48,259 nucleotides of DNA from Oscillospiraceae bacterium (GCA_015068085.1 SVLF01000016.1:1-48259); one strand, 5' to 3'. Numbered from the stretch's first letter, positions 30,593 through 39,070 are shown. Numbers and translations are program-made. The notes: a model not told the origin generated them from the letters alone.

Positions 30593-33255
30593 TGACAATA
30601 TTTAAATGTAAAATGTGCGGGGGCGCACTGGAAATTAACAATAACGAAACTGTGGCAACGTGTGAATACTGCGGTACACAACAGACGTTGCCGAAGCTCG
30701 ACGACGATAAGCGCGCGAATATGTATGACCGCGCAAACCATTTCCGTCGCAACAACGAATTTGACAAGGCAATGGGCATCTATGAGCAGATTCTCAACGA
30801 GGACAACACAGATGCGGAAGCCTATTGGTCGCTTGTTCTCTGCCGCTACGGTATTGAATACGTAGAGGATCCGTCTTCTCACAAGCGCGTTCCGACCGTA
30901 AACCGTGCGCAATTTACTTCAATTTTTGATGATGATAATTACAAGTCTGCTTTACAGTATGCCGACGGATATCAGCGCACCATTTACGAAGAAGAAGCGA
31001 AAGCAATAAATGAAATCCAAAAGGGTATTCTTGCTATTTCTCAAAAAGAAGAGCCGTTTGATGTTTTCATCTGCTATAAAGAAACAGACGAGGCAGGCAG
31101 AAGAACACCGGACTCTGTTCTCGCAAACGACCTTTACCATCAGCTTACGCAAGAGGGCTTTAAAGTCTTCTTTGCAAGAATCACTCTTGAAGATAAGCTC
31201 GGCTCGGCTTACGAGCCATACATATTCGCGGCGCTTAACTCTTCAAAGGTAATGGTAGTTCTCGGCACAAAGCCCGAGTTTTTCAAAGCCGTCTGGGTTA
31301 AAAATGAATGGTCAAGATACCTTTCTCTTATCAAAAACGGTGCTGACAAAATGCTTATCCCGGCATACAAGGATATGGACCCGTATGATTTGCCGGAAGA
31401 GTTTTCACATTTGCAAGCGCAGGATATGTCTAAGCTCGGCTTTATGCAGGATCTTATCCGTGGCATTAAGAAGATTACAAAAGCAGACGAACCGGCACCG
31501 GCTGTTATCAAAGAAACCGTTGTTTCATCCACAAGTTCAAGTACAGAGCCGCTTCTCAAGCGCGCATTTATGTTCCTTGAAGACGGCGATTTCGAAGGCG
31601 CCGATGAATATTGCGAAAAGGTGCTTGATCTTGACCCTGAATGTGCAGAGGCATATCTCGGCAAGCTTATGGCAGAGCTTCGTGTTAATAAACAGGAAAA
31701 TTTGAAAAATTGCGAAAAACCCTTCAATGATAGAAATAATTATCAGAAAGCATTGCGCTTTGCTGAAGATAGTTTGAAAGCAGTTCTTGTTGAATATATT
31801 GAATACATCAACAAACGCAATGAGCAAAGAAGGCTTGAAGGAACATATGAGAAAGCAAGCAATTGTTTTTCTTTGCAAGACGAAGAAAGCCTTAGAAAAG
31901 CTACAAAGCTCTTTGAATCTATAAGTGGATACAAGGACTCTGCGGAGCTTGCGAGAAAAAGTTTTATAAAGGCTGAAGAAATCAAAAATGAGCATATATA
32001 TCAAGATGCGAAGACTTATTTTTTATCCGGTGTATTGCATTATCTCCAGAAAGCCGCAAAACTTTTCGAATCTATAAGCGGCTACAAGGATTCGGCAGAG
32101 CTTGCAGAGAAAAGTCTTGACAGGGTAAAAAAAGTCCAAAGAAAAGCTGAATTATTAGACACTTTAAGTAAAATAGAAGAAGCAAAGAAAAAAAAGCACT
32201 ACGCAATAGAACCCCTTAAGGCTGAGGAACAAATGTTGTCGGAACTAAAAGAGGAGTGGCCAAAGATTAAAGCTGAATTGGAAAAATACACCAACGAAAG
32301 CAAAATAGCGGAAGAAAAGGTACGTGCGTTGGAAAAAGAGCGCAGCATGCTCGGTTTTTTCAAAGGAAAACGTAGAAATGAAATCAACAATGAAATAGAG
32401 AGACTGCAGCAGCAAATTGCATTATTAAAAGATAAGATCACTGCTTTAGAGCCGAAGAAACAGGGGTACGAATCTTTCGAAAATATATGCAATAACCTTG
32501 AGGTATGTCAAAAAAGGATAGCTTCAGAGGAAAATCAGCAAAAAGAAATGAAAGAGTTGTTAGACCCTTCTTTTGAAAAAAGTATTATGGATGAATTGGA
32601 TTTATTAGAACAAAATGGCAACAAAAGTGAAAAAGTAAATCAGGAATTTAAACAAAAGTCAGAAAAAATCCAACTAACAGAAAGCTTCAAAAGTTCCAAA
32701 ATCGGGGACGTTATCCGGTTTGGTCATTATCCGCAAACAGGCACAGAAAAAGAAGATATTGAATGGCTTGTTCTTGAAAAGCAAGAAGCCAAGCTACTTG
32801 TAATCAGTAAATACGGACTTGATTGTAAGGAATATAATGAAAGCTATACAGATGTAACCTGGGAAACCTGTACACTTCGTAAATGGTTGAACAACGATTT
32901 TTTAGGTTCGGCATTTTCTGCCAATGAAAAGGCAGTTATCCCCACCGTAACAGTTGAGGCACACGCAAATCCCCAATATAATACCAATCCCGGCAATGCA
33001 ACGCAGGATCAGGTGTTCTTGCTCAGCATAACCGAAGCCAACAAGTATTTCAGCTCCGAAAGTGCAAGACAGTGTAAAGCTACGGATTATGCAGTTGCTA
33101 ATGGTTGGGAAGAAAGCAGTGGCAACTACTCGTGGTGGCTGCGGTCGCCCGGTAGTCACCAACAGAAAGGCTCCTGTGTCTATGTTGACGGTTCTTTCGA
33201 CAATGGCGGCGACATTGACTTTGTCCGTCCCGCAATGTGGATTGATCTGAAGTAG
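30592..33255 (+). CDS. Zinc-ribbon/TPR/TIR/coiled-coil/DUF6273 multidomain protein
   Basis: 887 residues. In order: a zinc ribbon (Cys6, Cys9, Cys24, Cys27); a TPR-like helical repeat (42-92); a TIR domain (155-295, DVFICYKETDE, VLANDLYHQLTQEGFKVFFAR, SSKVMVVLG) with Glu208 in AYEPYIFAAL where NADase TIRs have their catalytic Glu; more TPR/Sel1-like repeats, including a duplicated KLFESISGYKDSAEL; a long coiled coil (about 500-695); and a C-terminal DUF6273 domain (704-887, GDVIRFGHYPQTG, ETCTLRKWLNNDF, YSWWLRSPG). Bacterial TIR domains commonly destroy or cyclise NAD+ in abortive anti-phage responses. The DUF6273 end may bind a ligand or surface polymer; its role is unknown. ATG at 30592 overlaps the preceding stop. 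Last gene of the operon; a strong terminator follows. Confidence 0.9.
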   Translation: MTIFKCKMCGGALEINNNETVATCEYCGTQQTLPKLDDDKRANMYDRANHFRRNNEFDKAMGIYEQILNEDNTDAEAYWSLVLCRYGIEYVEDPSSHKRVPTVNRAQFTSIFDDDNYKSALQYADGYQRTIYEEEAKAINEIQKGILAISQKEEPFDVFICYKETDEAGRRTPDSVLANDLYHQLTQEGFKVFFARITLEDKLGSAYEPYIFAALNSSKVMVVLGTKPEFFKAVWVKNEWSRYLSLIKNGADKMLIPAYKDMDPYDLPEEFSHLQAQDMSKLGFMQDLIRGIKKITKADEPAPAVIKETVVSSTSSSTEPLLKRAFMFLEDGDFEGADEYCEKVLDLDPECAEAYLGKLMAELRVNKQENLKNCEKPFNDRNNYQKALRFAEDSLKAVLVEYIEYINKRNEQRRLEGTYEKASNCFSLQDEESLRKATKLFESISGYKDSAELARKSFIKAEEIKNEHIYQDAKTYFLSGVLHYLQKAAKLFESISGYKDSAELAEKSLDRVKKVQRKAELLDTLSKIEEAKKKKHYAIEPLKAEEQMLSELKEEWPKIKAELEKYTNESKIAEEKVRALEKERSMLGFFKGKRRNEINNEIERLQQQIALLKDKITALEPKKQGYESFENICNNLEVCQKRIASEENQQKEMKELLDPSFEKSIMDELDLLEQNGNKSEKVNQEFKQKSEKIQLTESFKSSKIGDVIRFGHYPQTGTEKEDIEWLVLEKQEAKLLVISKYGLDCKEYNESYTDVTWETCTLRKWLNNDFLGSAFSANEKAVIPTVTVEAHANPQYNTNPGNATQDQVFLLSITEANKYFSSESARQCKATDYAVANGWEESSGNYSWWLRSPGSHQQKGSCVYVDGSFDNGGDIDFVRPAMWIDLK

Positions 33256-33270
33256 AAAACGAAAAACTCA

Positions 33271-33309
33271 CCCGGCAGAGCAGGTTTTTCCGCTCTGCCG
33301 GGTTTGCTT
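33271..33309 (+). terminator. Intrinsic terminator of the SPFH-TIR operon
   Basis: An 11-bp stem, CCCGGCAGAGC with GCTCTGCCGGG, around AGGTTTTTCC, followed by TTTGCTT. Confidence 0.88.
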
Positions 33310-33692
33310 GGTGCCTTCAGGCGTGAAAATAGTCGCCCATTCTGCCAAATGATATGCGCAGCAATTATCGGACGTTCTCAAGCATTTCATCACGCCTCAT
33401 TTCTGTTTTAATTTTATCACAAAACTATTTAAAATTCAAAAGTTGCGTGTAATTTTCAAAACAGATTGTGGCGCTTATTGCCTAAGCATAGGCGAGCCAA
33501 CTATCATAATGAACGATATTTTGCGGATCGCTGTCCGGCGTCGGATAAGACTGCATTGGTTTCAGCATTTTTTCGCTTTCCGACAATAAAACCTTGCAAA
33601 ATTTCAGAAAATCGAATATTATAATATATATAACATAAACTAACATCAGCATTTCAGCAACCGTAAGTTGCGAAAGTTTTAACCAAAGTTGG
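33310..33692. other. Gene-poor interval with possible decayed coding remnants
   Basis: No intact gene, promoter or RNA was recognised. The minus strand around 33482-33590 reads a protein-like C-terminus (KMLKPMQSYPTPDSD..IVHYDSWLAYA, stop at 33482), and around 33313-33372 another short protein-like stretch (CAYHLAEWATIFTPEGTK). Upstream continuation is AT-rich and has no ribosome site, so these look like leftovers of a deleted gene. Confidence 0.4.
33482..33652 (-). pseudogene. Possible gene remnant (C-terminal fragment)
   Basis: A 56-codon minus-strand frame ending in TAG at 33482. The last ~35 codons look coding; the first part is AT-rich and hydrophobic and lacks a Shine-Dalgarno site. 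No family recognised. Confidence 0.25.
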
Positions 33693-33721
33693 TTGATAAA
33701 CCCGGAATATTTTGCTATTAT
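33693..33721 (+). promoter_or_regulatory. Extended -10 promoter of the HTH-GlmM gene
   Basis: TTGATA (33693-33698), 17 bp, TATTAT (33716-33721), preceded by TGC. This excludes the in-frame TTG at 33712 as translation start. Confidence 0.7.
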
Positions 33722-33750
33722 GTTCCATAGATAATAAGAAAGGCGGTTTT

Positions 33751-35373
33751 ATGCCGATGACTATTGGTGAAAAAATAACATGGCTTCGCACATCTGCGGA
33801 TATATCTCAGGAACAGCTTGCGGAAAAGATTTCCGTTTCCCGTCAGGCTGTTTCAAAATGGGAGATGGATCAGTCTCTTCCGCAGATAGATAAGGTTCTG
33901 CAGCTCTGTGAGCTTTTTGGCATTTCTGCCGATGCGCTTCTGAAGGATGAAATTTGCTTGCGCTCGGACGAGGAAAAAAACAAGAAAAACAAATACTTCG
34001 GTACAGACGGCTTCCGCGGCGAGGCGAACGTCGGGCTTACTTCTGTTCAGGCATATAAGGTCGGAAGGTTTCTCGGCTGGTATTTTTCATCCTCTCTTTC
34101 CGGCTGCGGCAACTCAGGCTACCGTCCGAGAATTGTAATCGGAAAAGATACGCGGCGTTCAAGCTATATGCTTGAATATTCCATAGCCGCGGGAATTACG
34201 GCATCCGGTGCCGATGCGTATATGCTCCACGTTACCACAACGCCGAGCGTTTCCTATGTAACGCGCCAGGATGAGTTTGACTGCGGAATAATGATTACCG
34301 CATCCCACAACCCGTATTACGATAACGGGATCAAAGTAATAAACAAATACGGCGAAAAGCTTGACGATAACACTACGGCGCTTATCGAAAGCTATCTCGA
34401 CGGAGATTTTTCCTCGCTTGGCTTATCAGGCGATTTACCTTTTGCCACGGGCGACCGCATCGGGCGGATAGTGGATTATTCCTCCGGAAGAAACAGATAC
34501 CTCGGATATCTTATATCCCTTGCTTCAAATTCCTATAAGGATTTAAAAATAGGGCTTGATTGTGCAAACGGAGCCTCGTGGATGATTGCAAAATCCGTGT
34601 TCGGTGCGCTCGGTGCGCAAACAGTTGTCATCGGAGCAGAGCCTGACGGACTTAACGTAAACAACGGTTGCGGCTCCACCCATATAGAAAAACTGCAGGA
34701 TCTTGTCCGCGAAAAGCACCTCGATTGCGGCTTTGCCTTTGACGGAGATGCAGACCGCTGTATTGCCGTTGATGAAAACGGAAATGTGATAGACGGAGAT
34801 ATTATGCTCTATATTCTCGGCAAACGCTTAAAATCCCGCGGTATGCTCAGCAAGGACACGGTGGTGACCACCGTTATGTCAAACAGCGGTCTCGCGGAAA
34901 GCTTTTCCGAGACAGGAATAAAAAGCATACAGACCAAGGTTGGCGACCGCTTTGTTTACGAATGTATGCAAAAGGGCGGTTACAGCCTCGGCGGAGAGCA
35001 ATCGGGACATATCATTCTCAAAAAATACGCCACAACAGGCGACGGAATTCTCACGGCAATAATGCTTACCGAGGAAATCTGTGATTCAAAGCTGTCACTC
35101 GCTGAGCTTGCGGAGGGCGTGAGCATTTATCCTCAGGCACTTAAAAACGTAAGAGTGGTGGATAAGGACGCAGTGCTCGGAGATGGCGAGGTTCAAAAGG
35201 CTGTTAAATCAGCAGAGTGCGAAATCGGCGGTAAGGGCAGAATTCTTCTTCGCCCAAGCGGCACTGAACCGCTGATACGTATTATGGCAGAATGCCAAAG
35301 CGAGCAAAAATGCAAAGAATATACAGAGCTTATAGCAGGCGTAATTTCAGAAAGGGGTTACAGCATTGATTAA
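33751..35373 (+). CDS. Fusion of an XRE-type HTH domain to phosphoglucosamine mutase
   Basis: 540 residues from ATG 33751 (AAGAAAGGCGGTTTT upstream). Residues 1-66 are a Cro/C1-type HTH (TIGEKITWLRTSADISQEQLAEKISVSRQAVSKWE). After a short basic linker (DEEKNKKNK), residues 82-540 are a complete phosphohexomutase: FGTDGFRGEAN, catalytic Ser185 in TASHNP, metal loop DGDADR from Asp331, and RPSGTEP from Arg501. The FGTDG.RG start and overall length match GlmM, which makes GlcN-1-phosphate for the cell wall, rather than long PGM/PMM enzymes. GlmM is normally ~450 residues with no HTH. No stop or frameshift separates the parts. It overlaps the downstream acyltransferase gene by 8 bp. The HTH may make it a DNA-binding sensor of amino-sugar supply, but this is inference. 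Confidence 0.92.
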   Translation: MPMTIGEKITWLRTSADISQEQLAEKISVSRQAVSKWEMDQSLPQIDKVLQLCELFGISADALLKDEICLRSDEEKNKKNKYFGTDGFRGEANVGLTSVQAYKVGRFLGWYFSSSLSGCGNSGYRPRIVIGKDTRRSSYMLEYSIAAGITASGADAYMLHVTTTPSVSYVTRQDEFDCGIMITASHNPYYDNGIKVINKYGEKLDDNTTALIESYLDGDFSSLGLSGDLPFATGDRIGRIVDYSSGRNRYLGYLISLASNSYKDLKIGLDCANGASWMIAKSVFGALGAQTVVIGAEPDGLNVNNGCGSTHIEKLQDLVREKHLDCGFAFDGDADRCIAVDENGNVIDGDIMLYILGKRLKSRGMLSKDTVVTTVMSNSGLAESFSETGIKSIQTKVGDRFVYECMQKGGYSLGGEQSGHIILKKYATTGDGILTAIMLTEEICDSKLSLAELAEGVSIYPQALKNVRVVDKDAVLGDGEVQKAVKSAECEIGGKGRILLRPSGTEPLIRIMAECQSEQKCKEYTELIAGVISERGYSID

Positions 35374-36028
35374 AAGGGTGAAAACAGCAGAGCTTTTTGA
35401 ATGCGAAACAGCGTATCTCAAGCCGCTTTTTGAAAGCTGCGAATATCCGTGGGAGCTTCTCGGTAAAATCGGAGCGCTTGCCGAGAAGCTTATAGCCGAC
35501 GGTATGTCCGGATATCGCCTTCTTGCGGATGATGTTCTTATCGGAGAAGATGTTATCATCCCTCCTACAGCAACGATAATCGGTCCTTGCGTTATAGGCA
35601 GAGGTACGGAAATCCGCCCGGGGGCATATATAAGAGGAAACGTAATAACCGGCGAAGGGTGCGTTATAGGAAACTCCTCGGAACTTAAAAACTGCATTCT
35701 TCTTAACGATGTTCAGGCACCACATTACAACTATATCGGAGATTCTGTTCTTGGTAATCACGCACATCTCGGTGCGGGAGCAGTATGCTCAAACTTAAAG
35801 GCCGATGGAAAAAACGTTGTGATACGGGGCGAGCACGATTATGAAACAGAACGTCGCAAGGTCGGGGCAATTCTCGGTGACGGTGCGGATATCGGATGTA
35901 ACTCTGTTATTAATCCCGGTACCGTGGTAGGGAAAAACACCTCGGTATATCCTCTCACCTCTCTCCGCGGAGTTTATCCCTCGGAGTGTATAGTCAAGTC
36001 GCAAAAGGAAATAGTTAAAAGAATTTAA
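35366..36028 (+). CDS. Left-handed beta-helix acyltransferase, GlmU C-terminal-like
   Basis: This 220-residue protein has an N-terminal ~65-residue helical part (AYLKPLFESCEYPWELLGKIGALAEKLI) and hexapeptide repeats from about 57 (LIGEDVIIPPTATIIGPCVIGRGTEIRPGAYIRG, GCVIGNSSELKNCIL). It includes HYNYIGDSVLGNHAHLGAG, which resembles the acetyl-CoA site of GlmU acetyltransferase domains. No nucleotidyltransferase domain is present. Next to GlmM it plausibly acetylates GlcN-1-phosphate or a related amino-sugar phosphate. The start is a TTG at 35366 with AAAGGGGTTACAGCA upstream, overlapping the mutase stop, so the pair is translationally coupled. Confidence 0.88.
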   Translation: MIKRVKTAELFECETAYLKPLFESCEYPWELLGKIGALAEKLIADGMSGYRLLADDVLIGEDVIIPPTATIIGPCVIGRGTEIRPGAYIRGNVITGEGCVIGNSSELKNCILLNDVQAPHYNYIGDSVLGNHAHLGAGAVCSNLKADGKNVVIRGEHDYETERRKVGAILGDGADIGCNSVINPGTVVGKNTSVYPLTSLRGVYPSECIVKSQKEIVKRI

Positions 36029-36077
36029 TCTGATAATATATCAGTGCACATTTAAAAATATATCAAGTGCGAATTTT

Positions 36078-36124
36078 AAAGGGATTGTAGCGAAATGCAT
36101 TTTGCTACAAGCCCTTTGTTTTTC
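36078..36124. repeat. Dispersed palindromic repeat and likely bidirectional terminator, copy 2
   Basis: AAAGGGATTGTAGC pairs with GCTACAAGCCCTTT around GAAATGCATTTT, followed by GTTTTTC on the plus strand. It lies between convergent genes. Same sequence family as 15333-15373. Confidence 0.75.
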
Positions 36125-36126
36125 AT

Positions 36127-36918
36127 CTAAAACTGCACATCGCCATACGTTTTAATTTCTTTGGCAACCCGTTCTACGGTACGTGCATCTATGCGAGTGA
36201 GATATGGTTTTTCATCAACAAAGTCATCGCAGATGTCAGCTCTGAGAAATTCAAGCCTGAATGTAGCCGGAAGCGGAACCGTAAACAGCTTGATTTCTTT
36301 TCTTCTGCGTATTCCGTCTTCTGCGGCATCGCGGATAAGCTCTTGCGCTTTATCGAGGTCAATGCTCTCGGCACGTGTCCACTTGAGCCCTCTTTTAACC
36401 TCCGCACAGGCGATATTCTCTCCGATACAGCTTCGTGCCTCAGCGCAAGCGGCACTGTCTCCGGACACCATAACACACGGTACACCATGCATACCTGCGT
36501 ACAACGCAGTCATAACGATTTCGCCGTAGCACACGCCGTTTATCCGATAATTATACCATCTTGCGGACGACATTACATGACTTAGAAATGCCTTTGGCGT
36601 ATGCGGCATAGCGTGTGCACCAATCTGAAGATATGCATCAATCTGTACATCTTCAAGCATTCTGTCAAACTCTCTATAGGATATATGCGTTGCCCGGGGG
36701 TCAAGCATTGTGTCAATAAAATTGCCACCTGCACCGTGCCCGTCAACAACATACACCATATCTGCACCGGCACGCTTCGCGCCCTCGACAGCAGCGTTAG
36801 TGTCTGCCATCAATCTTTCACAGGCGTACTTGTATCCGTCCGAGGCGGTATCGTGAACCTGATCTTTGTAGTCAACACCGCTGATCCCCTCAAGATCAGT
36901 CATAATAAGTACATTCAT
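36127..36918 (-). CDS. M55 family D-aminopeptidase (DppA-like)
   Basis: This 263-residue protein has the M55 zinc motifs: MTDLEGISG at the N-terminus (Asp8, Glu10), VVDGHGAGGN (His ~60), QIGAHAMPHTP (His ~104) and the SGD stretch of VMVSGDSAACAE. The DppA family removes D-amino acids from D-Ala-containing peptides, as in cell-wall peptide recycling; it forms a decameric cytoplasmic ring. ATG at 36918 follows GAGGTAAGTGAA, only 14 bp after the upstream glycoside-hydrolase-like gene, so they form one transcript. Why a D-aminopeptidase joins a lyase operon is unclear; muropeptide or cross-linked substrates are possible. Confidence 0.93.
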   Translation of the reverse strand: MNVLIMTDLEGISGVDYKDQVHDTASDGYKYACERLMADTNAAVEGAKRAGADMVYVVDGHGAGGNFIDTMLDPRATHISYREFDRMLEDVQIDAYLQIGAHAMPHTPKAFLSHVMSSARWYNYRINGVCYGEIVMTALYAGMHGVPCVMVSGDSAACAEARSCIGENIACAEVKRGLKWTRAESIDLDKAQELIRDAAEDGIRRRKEIKLFTVPLPATFRLEFLRADICDDFVDEKPYLTRIDARTVERVAKEIKTYGDVQF

Positions 36919-36932
36919 TTCACTTACCTCAT

Positions 36933-39020
36933 TTACTCAATTACAATTATTTCGTAAGCATCAATCTTATCAAGCTCGAAGCTTACTTTATTGCCGTTAG
37001 CCTTCACGTTCCGGAGGTTTGCGCCGCGCGCGGAGGCTACGGAATAGCTCTCTTTTTCAATCCCGAAGCCATCAAGGCTTAATTCAAACGGAACATTGTA
37101 TAACGGAACAAGCTCACGAACCGGTCTTTCCATCGCCCCGGTAAGATTTATTATATGTAGAATAAATCTGTTCTCCTGCCGTCTCAGCACAACCTCATAT
37201 AATCCCGGAGCATCGGATTTTACAACCGGACGCGAGGTTATATCGCAGAACTGCCTTACGAGATTTGCATAATCAGGAATATTCCTTACGTTTGTTGCCG
37301 TTTCTCCGATGGTTCCGCTGATGTAATATGCACAACCCTTTCCGTAAGCATGCTTTATAACGGATGGAAATCTCTCGGCTGCCGCCATATTTCCAAAAAC
37401 AGTCTCATACGGATAGCCTGTGCTCATCAAAACTTCCGCATCAGGCGCTATATCCCACTCAGCGTTCAGCACCGGTGACGGAATGCGGAAGAAGGAAAGT
37501 GAATCGAGCAAAGCATCTTCTTTTTCCTTGAACGTATATGATGTTCCGATGAGCGGCAATTTTACCGTTTTAAGCTCACCCGATATTCCGAAAACGTCGC
37601 CAAGCTTTGATGCTCCCTCAAATTCTCCGAATTCGTCATACACTCCGATATCAAAGTTTGCAAGCACGTTTCCGCCTGCGGCAACGTAGCTTCTGATACA
37701 TTCCGCGGTCTTTTCCGACATGCATGCAACCTCCGGAAGGATAACTGCTTCATAGTTGTTTATTGTTCCGTCCTGAACAGAATGTTCATCCATAATATCA
37801 AACTGGATATGATTTCTCTCAAGCACATCTATCATGAAAGTAACTGCAGTAAAAAGGTCGCCGCGTTCAGCGTTATTCGCTTTTCTTGCCGCAACAAAAT
37901 CACTTTCATCTATACTTGTTTCATAATTATCGGTTGTATCGCGTGACCAAACGAGCGCAACCCTCGCACAGGTCTTTGACGGCGCGAATATGCGCTTATT
38001 TGAAAGCACAAACTCGTTCATTTCCTTTGCTGTAAGACAGGCTTCCGTGTTCATAAACTCAGACGGACTGAAATGAACGCCGTACCAGACATTGGCACCA
38101 TTTGCAAGGGCCTGGGCATATATAAGCTGTGTCTCAGCCGGAGTGTGCATATAGCACGGAGTTCCGCTCATATTTCCGGCAAAAAAGCAGACAAGCGGTT
38201 TTTCCCCTTTCAGAGTATCGCCCGCTATAGCCTCAAGGGTTTTAGTATTGTAGCTTGGTTTCCAAAGCCCGACGCGATTAATTTCTGCTCTGTGAAAGCC
38301 GCCTTCGTTGCCAATGATATCGACATAATCATAAAGCTTTCTTGCATGTACTCCTACCACGCTTCCGCCGATCGGGTGATTGTTGAAATAAAGCGCAATC
38401 TCCGGATTTATGCTCTTTACAAGCTCGTAAGCCTCCTTTATATGCTGTGTAACCGAGCCTATACGCAGCTCATAAAGCTCGCGGCGGGTAGCTTCGTAAA
38501 TTGAATGCCCGAACCTTTTTTCAAAAGTTGCGCGGCACACATCACAGTAACAGCCGGTTTCCCGCATGGCGGGGCCGTCGAGGAATATACCGTCAATGTC
38601 GTGCTTGCAAAGTGCTTCAATATCCTTTAAAAACTTTTTATGCCACGGACCTTCGGGGTTTACACAAACAAGGTTATATGTACCGTATTGCTTCATCGCT
38701 TCTCCGTCAGAAGTGCGCTCGCACCACTCCGGGTGTTCTTTTGCAGTATCCCCTTCGATGATATGCGTATTAAAATAAACTATTTCACGGATGCCGTGTG
38801 CCCTTGATTTTTGAAGATAATGATCAAGCTTTTTTGCGTCACGCTCCTCGTTATAGTTACCTAATATTCCTTCTGCTGTCAGGTGAAGAAGCTGTTCTGT
38901 GTTAAAGCCTTGCTTTGATACGTACTCATCAAGCACCCATTCCGGGTCATTGCCCCAGTTAGCCTGAACAGCACTTATTGTAAGCGGCACTTCCTGCCAC
39001 CAATGTTTTTTATTTGCCAT
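36933..39020 (-). CDS. Cytoplasmic glycoside-hydrolase-like protein with beta-galactosidase-type trimerisation domain
   Basis: This 695-residue protein lacks a signal peptide. Residues 1-330 resemble a TIM-barrel hydrolase (VPLTISAVQANWG, AHGIREIVYFNTHI, DIDGIFLDGPAM with a likely catalytic Asp, YFNNHP, DIIGNEGGFHRAE). Residues about 350-560 resemble the class I glutamine amidotransferase-like trimerisation domain of GH42 proteins (VALVWSRDTTDNYE, ..YEAVILPEVACMS.., YVAAGGNVLANFD). A small beta domain ends the protein. Similar proteins in gut bacteria are annotated as alpha-amylase- or fucosidase-like, without proven activity. A CxxC pair (CYCDVC) near residue 155 is notable. ATG at 39020 follows ACAAGGAGAAAAAAGGCA. 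It lies 66 bp after the SLH lyase and 14 bp before the D-aminopeptidase; probably degrades the oligosaccharides the lyase releases. Confidence 0.8.
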   Translation of the reverse strand: MANKKHWWQEVPLTISAVQANWGNDPEWVLDEYVSKQGFNTEQLLHLTAEGILGNYNEERDAKKLDHYLQKSRAHGIREIVYFNTHIIEGDTAKEHPEWCERTSDGEAMKQYGTYNLVCVNPEGPWHKKFLKDIEALCKHDIDGIFLDGPAMRETGCYCDVCRATFEKRFGHSIYEATRRELYELRIGSVTQHIKEAYELVKSINPEIALYFNNHPIGGSVVGVHARKLYDYVDIIGNEGGFHRAEINRVGLWKPSYNTKTLEAIAGDTLKGEKPLVCFFAGNMSGTPCYMHTPAETQLIYAQALANGANVWYGVHFSPSEFMNTEACLTAKEMNEFVLSNKRIFAPSKTCARVALVWSRDTTDNYETSIDESDFVAARKANNAERGDLFTAVTFMIDVLERNHIQFDIMDEHSVQDGTINNYEAVILPEVACMSEKTAECIRSYVAAGGNVLANFDIGVYDEFGEFEGASKLGDVFGISGELKTVKLPLIGTSYTFKEKEDALLDSLSFFRIPSPVLNAEWDIAPDAEVLMSTGYPYETVFGNMAAAERFPSVIKHAYGKGCAYYISGTIGETATNVRNIPDYANLVRQFCDITSRPVVKSDAPGLYEVVLRRQENRFILHIINLTGAMERPVRELVPLYNVPFELSLDGFGIEKESYSVASARGANLRNVKANGNKVSFELDKIDAYEIIVIE

Positions 39021-39040
39021 TGCCTTTTTTCTCCTTGTGA

Positions 39041-39070
39041 CCGGAGGCAGAGCAAAGCTCTTGCCCCCGG
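39041..39070 (-). other. Intercistronic hairpin between the SLH lyase and the hydrolase gene
   Basis: CCGGGGGCAAGAGC and GCTCTGCCTCCGG form a stem around TTT on the minus strand. No T-run follows on that strand, so it may attenuate or stabilise the transcript rather than end it. The T-rich side is on the plus strand. Confidence 0.5.

Noticed and set aside
33699-33721. TATTTTGCTATTATG as another copy of the shared motif
   Set aside because: It is better explained as the extended -10 of the HTH-GlmM promoter, and it lacks the TGwAC half.
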